In this document: positions 7,307 through 12,351 of the stretch, piece after piece | How the letters are laid out: the number at the start of each line of letters is the position of its first letter | Position numbering within the stretch: position 1 is the first letter of the stretch | Source: Anaerolineales bacterium | GTDB taxonomy: Bacteria; Chloroflexota; Anaerolineae; Anaerolineales; Villigracilaceae | Length of the DNA: 12,351 bases | NCBI GenBank assembly: GCA_025966435.1 | Contig: JAICRQ010000046.1 | Span: 1 to 12,351 of the forward strand | Reading direction: 5' to 3' | Position numbers and translations under genes: made by a program | Notes under the pieces: generated by a model | Database searches by the model: none | Told to the model about the DNA's origin: nothing | What the model saw: the letters and a program-made list of their open reading frames with translations, nothing else

Positions 7307-7414
7307 TTCTCAACTCCTTTGCCAGCGGCAAATTTTCTTCATCCAACCCAGCTTACAAGAGCCCATAGATCGATAAAACATGTCTATAGAAAAAGATCGG
7401 CGTTATCAATTTGA

Positions 7415-7450
7415 CTTGAGGGGCGAGACGCCTCGCGCTCGCCCCTCAAG
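7415..7450. repeat. 13-bp intergenic stem-loop between livK and livH
   Basis: cttgaggggcgag (7415-7427) pairs perfectly with ctcgcccctcaag (7438-7450) around a 10-nt loop. It lies 33 nt past the livK stop on the transcribed minus strand. No T-run follows on that strand, so it is unlikely to be a full intrinsic terminator. In binding-protein-dependent operons such structures can protect the upstream message or reduce read-through, which would raise the ratio of binding protein to permease. That role is inferred here. Confidence 0.75.
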
Positions 7451-7482
7451 AAAATAGGTTTATTTACATAACCAGCAGAACT

Positions 7483-8703
7483 TTACGGCCAGATGCGGTC
7501 CGGGGGGAATTGCCCAGGATGTGATTCGTAAACAGCAATCTTGGGATCGGCGCAGTCACCGGTAGGCGTGCAGGTCAGGTTACCTGTCAGACCCTTGAAA
7601 TCCTTTGTCGCGTACAGGGCGTCACGCAGAGCCTGACGGGGAATATGCAGCGTGCCATCTGGATCTTGTACTGCGACCTGCTCAATGGCTGCAAAGACCA
7701 TGTTGGCCGCATCGTAGCCGTGCGCATGGAAAACGCTGATCGGTTCCGTGCCGAACATCTCCTCATACTTGGGTAAGAAGGTGCTCTGGTATTCGGGACC
7801 AAACGAAGCCAGGTCGGGGCTCGAAAGGAACAGGCCTTCCACAGCATCACCGGCACCCTCAACCAGATCTGGCGAGAACATGCCATCGGCGCCCATCAGA
7901 CGAACCTCTTCCAAACCGGGAACTTCCTTGGCCTGGCGGGTAATGAGGCTGCCCGCGTTCACGAAGATAGGCATATAGATGAACTCCGGCTCCGTGGCCG
8001 CAATACTGGTTAATGCGCCCTTGAAGTCGGTACCGTTCGGGTCAACTGCTTCTGTGGTTGTAATGGTGCCGCCCATTTCTTCGAAAGTCGTGGCGAAGAC
8101 TTCCTGCAGTTTCTCAGCGTAGAGAGAACCATCATGAATGGTCGCAGCCTGCGTTACACCCAATTCCTCAAAGGCAAACTGTGCCGCAGCAGCACCCTGG
8201 ATTTCATCATTATGGGCAGTGCGCAGATAGCCGGGATGGTTGTTCTCGTTGCCAGCTTCGGTCAGGTCGGGGGCTGTGTTCGAAGCAGAAATGATGGCGA
8301 AACCAGCCTGAGAGAGCAACGGAACTGCGACACGGGCTGCGCTGGAGCATGATGTACCAAACACAGCGACAATGGTCGGGTCTGCGGCAAGCTTTGTGCC
8401 CGCGGCCTGGCCGCCCTCGGCGGAGCAGCCCTCATCTTCACCGGTCAACTGAATGTCGTGACCGAGAACCTGTCCCTTCTGGGAGATAGCAACTTCGACG
8501 CCATTCCGTGAGTCTACGCCGAGGGTCTCATCGGCGCCCGAGATCACCATTGCATAGGCAAGGTGAATGGGTTCGCCGGGTCCAACAGTCACACAGCCCA
8601 ACGCATCGGTACATTCAAATGCAGAAGCCGCGGGTCCACAGGCGGCAAGGGCCATGCCAGCAATCACCAGCAAGGCGAGTAAAGCGTAGGAACGCTTAAA
8701 CAT
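7483..8703 (-). CDS. livK: Branched-chain amino acid type ABC transporter substrate-binding lipoprotein LivK
   Basis: The extracytoplasmic binding protein of the transporter, a type 1 periplasmic-binding fold, 406 residues from the chosen ATG. That ATG has GGAGGAGG four bases upstream and starts a clear lipoprotein signal: MFKR, a hydrophobic run, and the lipobox LAAC with Cys22 anchored to the membrane. Family features include a first strand ending in ...AYAMVISGADETLG (ligand-gating loop region), VFGTSCSSAARVAVPLLSQ for the first lobe, AIISASNTAPDLT with the following YLRTAHNDE block, and a FHAHGYDAANM helix near the C-terminal end. The ligand cannot be told from sequence; HAAT-family proteins bind branched-chain amino acids, amides, urea or other small organics. 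A longer in-frame reading from GTG at 8799 exists behind a perfect Shine-Dalgarno sequence but would bury the signal peptide. Confidence 0.94.
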   Translation of the reverse strand: MFKRSYALLALLVIAGMALAACGPAASAFECTDALGCVTVGPGEPIHLAYAMVISGADETLGVDSRNGVEVAISQKGQVLGHDIQLTGEDEGCSAEGGQAAGTKLAADPTIVAVFGTSCSSAARVAVPLLSQAGFAIISASNTAPDLTEAGNENNHPGYLRTAHNDEIQGAAAAQFAFEELGVTQAATIHDGSLYAEKLQEVFATTFEEMGGTITTTEAVDPNGTDFKGALTSIAATEPEFIYMPIFVNAGSLITRQAKEVPGLEEVRLMGADGMFSPDLVEGAGDAVEGLFLSSPDLASFGPEYQSTFLPKYEEMFGTEPISVFHAHGYDAANMVFAAIEQVAVQDPDGTLHIPRQALRDALYATKDFKGLTGNLTCTPTGDCADPKIAVYESHPGQFPPDRIWP

Positions 8704-8707
8704 TCTT

Positions 8708-8715
8708 CCTCCTCC
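8708..8715 (-). promoter_or_regulatory. livK ribosome-binding site
   Basis: GGAGGAGG on the minus strand, four bases before the ATG at 8703, decides the start that places the lipoprotein signal peptide at the N-terminus. Confidence 0.8.
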
Positions 8716-8741
8716 AAATAGTTTGCGAATTGTGAAACGTT

Positions 8742-8757
8742 CCCGCCTATTGGCGGG
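8742..8757. repeat. Small GC-rich hairpin in the livK leader
   Basis: cccgcc and ggcggg form a perfect 6-bp stem with a tatt loop, 38 nt before the livK start. No T-run follows, so it is not a terminator. It lies between the upstream Shine-Dalgarno-like sequence and the real livK site and may shape the leader RNA. Confidence 0.5.
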
Positions 8758-8794
8758 CTTGGTGTGGGAAGCCGACAAGGCTGAATACGTCAGC

Positions 8795-8806
8795 ATCACC
8801 TCCTTT
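8795..8806 (-). promoter_or_regulatory. Isolated perfect Shine-Dalgarno sequence in the livK leader
   Basis: AAAGGAGGTGAT on the minus strand is a 12-nt exact complement of the conserved 16S rRNA 3' tail. It touches a GTG and an ATG (8799, 8796) that are in frame with livK with no stop in between, but the spacing to them is too short for efficient initiation. Short arms around it (cagc/gctg, gctga/tcagc, agcc/ggct) can fold in mutually exclusive ways. It may be a ribosome standby site, a start of a longer LivK form, or chance. Confidence 0.4.
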
Positions 8807-8834
8807 GGCTGAGATTCGTTCGCAATCCATCTAG

Positions 8835-8881
8835 CAAAAAGCCCGAGAAACCCTTCTCATACGTACGAGTTTCTCGCGGCT
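8835..8881 (-). terminator. Hairpin with T-run: terminator of the CNB gene or attenuator of livK
   Basis: On the minus strand 12 base pairs with one bulged G (8840-8851 with 8869-8881) enclose a 17-nt loop, and the 3' arm runs straight into TTTTT then GC. This is a plausible rho-independent terminator 110 nt beyond the CNB-domain gene. The best livK promoter candidate lies upstream of it, so the same structure could act as an attenuator in the livK leader. No known riboswitch or T-box consensus was recognised. Confidence 0.6.
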
Positions 8882-8942
8882 CTCGAATGGCACATATAAA
8901 TACAAAACACATGAATTGTTACTTGGTTATGAAGGTACAGTA

Positions 8943-8971
8943 ATACTACGTGAAATTTTACCGTCGGTCAA
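8943..8971 (-). promoter_or_regulatory. Candidate livK operon promoter
   Basis: On the minus strand TTGACC (8966-8971) and TAGTAT (8943-8948) are separated by 17 nt, matching the housekeeping sigma consensus at 5/6 and 4/6 positions. A second TTGACA lies just upstream (8973-8978). If used, it gives a leader of about 230 nt that includes the hairpin with T-run. Bacterial promoters outside model species are poorly predicted this way. Confidence 0.35.
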
Positions 8972-8990
8972 GTGTCAATTTGTGGAAAAG

Positions 8991-9494
8991 CTACTCTTTG
9001 TCTTGCGGTTTGTATAATAATTGTTCGCGGATGCGCAGGTCTGTATTGCGGATTTTCATCGCCAGGTCCGCTGCGAGATTATACATCAGACGGTAGCCCA
9101 GCTGCGGGTACGTATCGCAGAGCATGATCAGCTTATCGCGGGGGATGATGAGCAGTCGCGTATCTTTTTGAGAAGCACATGCGGAAGCAGACCGCAAGCC
9201 CTCATCGACGAGGGACACCTCGCCAAAGTTTTGGCCGCGCCGCAGGGTAGCGATGATGGTATTTTCACTCCCCGTATCAAACGAACCGACAAGCGATGGA
9301 TTGACGAAGATATCCACTTCTCCCTGGACAATAATGTACAGTTCCTTGCTGCTGCTGTTTTCCCGGAAGATCAGGTCGTCCTTTTGAAAATTTGCTTCCT
9401 GACAGATATTTGCCACCAGCTCTAATTGTGTCGGAGTGAATTGATAAAAAATGTCGCTTTGTTTGAGGAAGTTTACAATTGAAGCAGTGGACAC
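8991..9494 (-). CDS. Cyclic nucleotide-binding domain protein
   Basis: A 167-residue soluble protein that is little more than one CNB domain. The phosphate-binding cassette reads FGEVSLVDEGLRSASA (90-105) with Glu92 and Arg101 in the positions that hold the cyclic nucleotide ribose and phosphate. It is preceded by the beta-roll with DDLIFRENSSSKELYIIVQGEVDIF (39-63) and followed by a C-helix-like tail. There is no helix-turn-helix, so it is not a CRP-type regulator by itself and may sense cAMP/cGMP and act on a partner. I choose the GTG start because GGAGG lies exactly five bases before it. A longer reading from TTG at 9605 has no such site and overlaps the previous gene. A weak promoter (TTGCAC, 17 nt, TACACT at 9515-9543) fits this start. 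It lies between the LysM/M23 gene and livK, all on the minus strand. Confidence 0.85.
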   Translation of the reverse strand: MSTASIVNFLKQSDIFYQFTPTQLELVANICQEANFQKDDLIFRENSSSKELYIIVQGEVDIFVNPSLVGSFDTGSENTIIATLRRGQNFGEVSLVDEGLRSASACASQKDTRLLIIPRDKLIMLCDTYPQLGYRLMYNLAADLAMKIRNTDLRIREQLLYKPQDKE

Positions 9495-9499
9495 AAAGA

Positions 9500-9504
9500 C
9501 CTCC
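9500..9504 (-). promoter_or_regulatory. Ribosome-binding site that sets the CNB gene start
   Basis: GGAGG on the minus strand, followed by TCTTT and then GTG at 9494. No comparable site precedes the upstream TTG (9605) or ATG (9524). Confidence 0.7.
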
Positions 9505-9580
9505 GGATTCTTTGAGTGTAGCATAAACAGAGATGAAGTGCAACGATTCTTCTGCAGCGGGCAAAAGGATGCCAGTTCTT

Positions 9581-10975
9581 CTACGGATACGGCTGGTTCA
9601 GCCAATCGAGCGGGTTCACCTGGACGCCATTCACCCAGACCTCCCAGTGCAGGTGCGCGCCGGTCACGCGTCCTGTGTCTCCTACAAGACCGATCACCTG
9701 GCCTGTTTCCACCATATCGCCAACGTTCACAGAAATTTGAGACTGGTGCCAGAATCCGCTATATACACCCCAGCCATGATCGATAATCGTCGCATTCCCG
9801 CGCACTGTCAGAGGCGCAGCAAACACCACTTCCCCAGGCGCGGGGGCAAAGATCTGCAGCCCCTCGCCGCCACAAAAATCAAGACCTGTATGGAATCCAT
9901 TCACTTCAAGATCTGAATTGATTACGGTATAGATCCGTCGGGTTCCATAGCGGGATGTGAAGCAATTCGGATCCGTAGCAGGAGAAGTGAAGATATCCGT
10001 CCAATAGCGAGTGGGTGTCGAAGGAGCCGTAATGGCAGTAAGGGTGGCCAGTTCAGGTTCTGTTACAGCTGGATCAATCAGGCTGGGGTCATTCAATGGA
10101 ATCGGCTCGCTCAGGTAATTTCCCGAAGTGACGAGCACCATTTGCTCAAACGATTGCTTGCTCCCATCCGGGAGTGTTGCTTCCATTAATAGTGGGTATA
10201 CACCTGGCTCCTTTAAGGCATGAACACCCTGTAATGCGACCTGTTCCCCGTTTGTCTGGAAAAACTGGAGCGGCTCATCTACGAGCATACCTGATAGAGC
10301 AACGCCGTCCTGCAACTGTGCACGAATCACTTCGGTGCTGCCTTGCTTTAGGGGTAGTGGCTCTATGCTGGCGCTGACAAATGCAGACGGCAAGCCAGTG
10401 ACGTTCCCCTGACTGCTCCCAAGTGGAGAATAAAGAATATCGCCAGGTAGGGCTGTCCACGTGCCATCAAGCTTGTTAACCGAAGCGAGCGTCCAGGGGT
10501 CGCTGCCCTGTCTGACCGCCAGCTCGAGAAGCGATTCACCCGCTGAAGCTGTGATGCGCGTCGTGAGGGGCGCTTGGTTTTCCTGGGTAGGGACGATAAG
10601 ACTAATACCTACATAAAGCTCTGTGGGACTGACTAAACGAATTAGCTTCTTTAATTGTTCATCTTCTACCCGGGTGCGACGGCTTAAACTTCGCAGGGAA
10701 TCGCCAAAGGGAATGATCTCTGTTTCCAGAACGCCAGTCACGCCCTGTAGCCCGGGGATAATAATTTGCTGTCCTTCTGACAAAAGGTTTGGGTCGAGCG
10801 TCGGGTTGGCTGTTACCAGGTCATTGATCGTCACATTGAAGCGCAAGGCAATAAAGGAAAGCGTATCACCAGATTGGACAATGTAAACAGGGCCACTCGC
10901 CTGGGCGAGGACGGGCTGAACCGTAAAACTCCAAAGGATGACAAATAGGAGAAAAATGGAAACGCGCTTAAGCAT
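9581..10975 (-). CDS. Secreted LysM and peptidase M23 (lysostaphin-type) protein
   Basis: A 464-residue exported protein, probably acting on or bound to peptidoglycan. A Sec signal peptide spans about 1-25 (hydrophobic 6-19, cleavage near VLA-QA). A clear LysM is at 29-74 (YIVQSGDTLSFIALRF). Two weaker LysM-like repeats follow at about 83-130 and 138-185. An Ig-like beta region spans 200-290 (PLPLKQG, VALQGVHALKEPGVYPL). A Pro/Thr-rich linker leads to M23 at about 340-460. The zinc and catalytic residues look intact: His362 and Asp366 in FHTGLDF, His410 in GFWHQ, His441 and His443 in GAHLHWE. It may therefore be an active endopeptidase. Its ATG overlaps the DUF192 stop by 8 nt (ATGCTTAA) and has no Shine-Dalgarno sequence of its own at normal spacing, so translation is likely coupled. 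Confidence 0.93.
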   Translation of the reverse strand: MLKRVSIFLLFVILWSFTVQPVLAQASGPVYIVQSGDTLSFIALRFNVTINDLVTANPTLDPNLLSEGQQIIIPGLQGVTGVLETEIIPFGDSLRSLSRRTRVEDEQLKKLIRLVSPTELYVGISLIVPTQENQAPLTTRITASAGESLLELAVRQGSDPWTLASVNKLDGTWTALPGDILYSPLGSSQGNVTGLPSAFVSASIEPLPLKQGSTEVIRAQLQDGVALSGMLVDEPLQFFQTNGEQVALQGVHALKEPGVYPLLMEATLPDGSKQSFEQMVLVTSGNYLSEPIPLNDPSLIDPAVTEPELATLTAITAPSTPTRYWTDIFTSPATDPNCFTSRYGTRRIYTVINSDLEVNGFHTGLDFCGGEGLQIFAPAPGEVVFAAPLTVRGNATIIDHGWGVYSGFWHQSQISVNVGDMVETGQVIGLVGDTGRVTGAHLHWEVWVNGVQVNPLDWLNQPYP

Positions 10976-11339
10976 CCTTAAATTCTACTCTATCCCCGAT
11001 TTCGAAATCCCCCCACCGCTCGGGGTGGATTTCCAGTGCATATTTCGCCGGTTGTTTTGAGAAATAGGCGGGTCGCCAGGGTTTTGCAAGGATCTTATCT
11101 ACCACCTGCATGGCGGAATTGATCCAAATTACTGACAAGTCGAAGGGAACAAAGAGCATGTGAATAGAGGAATCTAGGCGTGAATCACGCTTCCCCACGA
11201 GAATCAGTCCCTCTTCTCGCGCGAGGCGCGGGCGAAACGTCAAACCGCGCAGTTGCGTCATGAATGAGTCACAGTACTTAATCCGCAGCGCGCCCGTGAT
11301 CCTCCGGTTTTTGTTTTCGATCGTGATGAATTTCGTCAT
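10968..11339 (-). CDS. DUF192 family protein
   Basis: A 123-residue protein of the DUF192/UPF0127 family, whose function is not established. Family landmarks are visible: the opening CDSFMTQLRGLTFRPRL (23-39), then SSIHMLFVPFDLSVIWIN (57-74) in place of the common S-x-W-M-x-N-T-x-x-P-L-D-v-x-F-x, then MQVVDKI (77-83) and ALEIHPERWGDFEIGDRVEF (101-120). Many DUF192 proteins carry a signal peptide; this one does not. The ATG lacks a good ribosome-binding site and its start is less certain than its end. The stop overlaps the start of the LysM/M23 gene by 8 nt, so the two form a coupled pair and may share a cell-envelope role. That role is inferred from context only. Confidence 0.85.
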   Translation of the reverse strand: MTKFITIENKNRRITGALRIKYCDSFMTQLRGLTFRPRLAREEGLILVGKRDSRLDSSIHMLFVPFDLSVIWINSAMQVVDKILAKPWRPAYFSKQPAKYALEIHPERWGDFEIGDRVEFKDA

Positions 11340-11350
11340 AAGGGGATTGA

Positions 11351-11405
11351 AAAACCAGCGAAGCAGTCCTGTGGACGAGGCGACTCCTCGTTACCTCGCT
11401 CACAC
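11351..11405 (-). terminator. Possible terminator between response regulator and DUF192 genes
   Basis: On the minus strand agcga and tcgct enclose an inner 5-bp hairpin (cgagg/cctcg, 11376-11380 with 11386-11390), and TTTTTC follows two bases later. The outer stem is only 5 bp, so termination may be partial. It would separate the response regulator from the DUF192/LysM pair. Confidence 0.3.
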
Positions 11406-11786
11406 GTTGGATTTGAGGACTTTATCCACGCTGTTCATCAAATCCTGCGGGCTGAACGGTTTGGTGAGATAGTCATCCACTTTGGCAATATGTAAGCCGA
11501 GCACCTTATCGATGCTCTGGGCTTTGGCTGTCACAACGATTACCGGAATGTTCTTTGTCTTTTCGTCGGCCTTTATTTGCTGGTATACTTCCCAACCATC
11601 CATATCCGGCATCATCAAATCCAGAAGAATAAGGTCGGGTGGTTGCTGCCGAATCATGTTCAATCCTTCCATACCGCCTGCAGCGCCTTTTACCTCAAAC
11701 CCCCGGCGGCCAAGAATTAGCCGTATGAGATCGATCATTTCGGGTTCGTCTTCGACGCATAAAATGCACTTAAGATTCGCATTCAT
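11400..11786 (-). CDS. Single-domain response regulator (CheY-like receiver)
   Basis: A 128-residue receiver domain with no output domain, so it should signal by protein contact or pass on phosphate. The acidic pair is Glu12/Asp13 (CVEDEPEM), the phospho-acceptor is Asp56 (LILLDLMMPDMDGWEV), the switch Thr is Thr86 (VVTAKA), the aromatic is Tyr106 and the conserved Lys is Lys109 (YLTKPF). All key residues are intact. The ATG has AGGGA six bases upstream. An upstream Met at 11846 would add 20 poorly conserved residues and run into the divergent exonuclease gene. No histidine kinase lies in the window, so its partner is elsewhere. The start is 44 nt from the divergent gene, leaving little room for two promoters. 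Confidence 0.92.
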   Translation of the reverse strand: MNANLKCILCVEDEPEMIDLIRLILGRRGFEVKGAAGGMEGLNMIRQQPPDLILLDLMMPDMDGWEVYQQIKADEKTKNIPVIVVTAKAQSIDKVLGLHIAKVDDYLTKPFSPQDLMNSVDKVLKSNV

Positions 11787-11830
11787 GGTGTTCCCTGTGT
11801 GTTCATGAAGTGTACCATAGAGTATTTGCG

Positions 11831-12351
11831 ATGAAGATTGTGACATGGAATGTCAATGGTCTGCGCGCAGCGCTTGGCAAAGGTTCATTGAACTGGGCTT
11901 GGGAACAGCAGCCCGATATTGTGTGCCTGCAGGAGATCAAAGTCCGCCCGGATCAGCTAAAGAAAGAACAGGGAACGTTCCCTGGTTATGATGTAATTTG
12001 GAGCCCGGCAGAAAAGGCCGGTTACAGCGGGGTGGCAACGTTTTTACGCAATCCCTGCCTTGCTTGTCAGGTGGGGATGAATGCGCCGCTCTTTGATATC
12101 GAAGGAAGAGTCATCTCCACTCAGCACCCTGGGTTCCGTCTCTTCAATGTTTACTTCCCGAGCGGACAGCGCGGTTGGGATCGTGTGCAGTATAAGCTGG
12201 ATTTCTATGCTCACTTACTTGCCGTGTGTGACCGCTTACATACCAGTGGAGAAAACCTCATTATTACCGGCGATTTCAACACAGCCCACATGCCCATTGA
12301 CCTAAGAAATGCAAAGCAAAACACGAGGACCTCCGGCTTTCTTCCCGAGGA
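11831..12351 (+). CDS. Exodeoxyribonuclease III / AP endonuclease (partial, 3' end off window)
   Basis: An endonuclease/exonuclease/phosphatase fold DNA repair enzyme that should cut DNA at abasic sites and trim 3' ends. Translation from the ATG gives 173 residues before the window ends. Active-site residues seen so far are Asn7 (WNVNGLRA), Glu35 (LQEIK), Tyr108 (FNVYFPSG) and Asp148/Asn150 (TGDFNTAH), followed by IDLRNAKQNTRTSGFLPE. This last stretch matches the ExoA/APE1-like branch of ExoIII (xth/exoA; the symbol is not certain). The catalytic His expected near the C-terminus is outside the window. It is the only plus-strand gene here, divergent from the response regulator. No clear Shine-Dalgarno sequence precedes the ATG, and a short or leaderless 5' end is possible. 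Start choice rests on the conserved N-terminal strand beginning MKIVTWN. Confidence 0.93.
   Translation, partial: MKIVTWNVNGLRAALGKGSLNWAWEQQPDIVCLQEIKVRPDQLKKEQGTFPGYDVIWSPAEKAGYSGVATFLRNPCLACQVGMNAPLFDIEGRVISTQHPGFRLFNVYFPSGQRGWDRVQYKLDFYAHLLAVCDRLHTSGENLIITGDFNTAHMPIDLRNAKQNTRTSGFLPE

Noticed and set aside
8704..8799. Longer LivK starting at GTG 8799
   Set aside because: It would place 32 residues before a clear lipoprotein signal peptide; the inner ATG has its own strong site. The open frame is still noted as a finding.
8795..8806. Plus strand atcacctccttt resembling the 3' end of 16S rRNA
   Set aside because: The match stops after the 12-nt anti-Shine-Dalgarno core, and no other 16S sequence lies next to it.
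11787..11846. 20-residue N-terminal extension of the response regulator
   Set aside because: It overlaps the start of the divergent exonuclease gene and lacks receiver-domain content; the inner ATG has AGGGA upstream.
1..12351. CRISPR array, tRNA, transposase or phage genes
   Set aside because: No regularly spaced repeats, cloverleaf-like sequences or mobile-element proteins were seen on either strand.

Overview
The window reads as ordinary bacterial chromosome, most likely from an Anaerolineae-type Chloroflexota. That placement is an inference from gene style: a LysM/M23 secreted protein with an Ig-like middle region, a Pro/Thr-rich lipoprotein, a stand-alone receiver, and long multi-spanning Liv permeases. 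There is no rRNA or marker gene to prove it. Eleven genes lie on the minus strand and one, cut by the window edge, on the plus strand. No tRNA, rRNA, CRISPR array or transposase gene was found.

Right end (8991-12351). A partial exonuclease III/AP-endonuclease gene runs rightward off the edge. Divergent from it are a single-domain response regulator, a DUF192 protein, a secreted LysM + peptidase M23 protein (its start overlaps the DUF192 stop by 8 nt) and a small cyclic-nucleotide-binding-domain protein. I restart the last of these at a GTG with a perfect Shine-Dalgarno sequence.

Centre (2981-8990). A complete branched-chain-amino-acid-type ABC transporter is laid out livK-livH-livM-livG-livF. 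The lipoprotein binding protein comes first and is separated from the permeases by a 13-bp stem-loop. The other genes are 9-13 nt apart with good ribosome-binding sites, and the operon closes with a strong intrinsic terminator. The 287-nt leader of livK holds a candidate promoter, a hairpin plus T-run that could be an attenuator, and a 12-nt perfect match to the anti-Shine-Dalgarno sequence about 90 nt before the chosen start. LivM carries an extra N-terminal block of about 230 residues with about six membrane segments.

Left end (1-2980). After the terminator come a hypothetical lipoprotein with a lipocalin-like look, an ornithine cyclodeaminase/mu-crystallin-family reductase, and an FAD-dependent DadA/sarcosine-oxidase-type oxidoreductase. 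A 95-bp element with perfect 16-bp inverted ends sits between the last two. The reductase keeps Lys69 and Arg112 but has Tyr in place of the cyclodeaminase Asp228. That points to an imine/ketimine reductase (for example pyrroline-2-carboxylate reductase) rather than a cyclodeaminase. Together the transporter, the flavin oxidase and the imine reductase suggest a module that imports an amino or imino acid, oxidises it to an imine and reduces it again. This is a hypothesis; nothing in the sequence fixes the substrate.

I found no clearly new large system. The most interesting items are the oxidase/reductase pair, the livK leader, the inverted-repeat element and the LivM extension.
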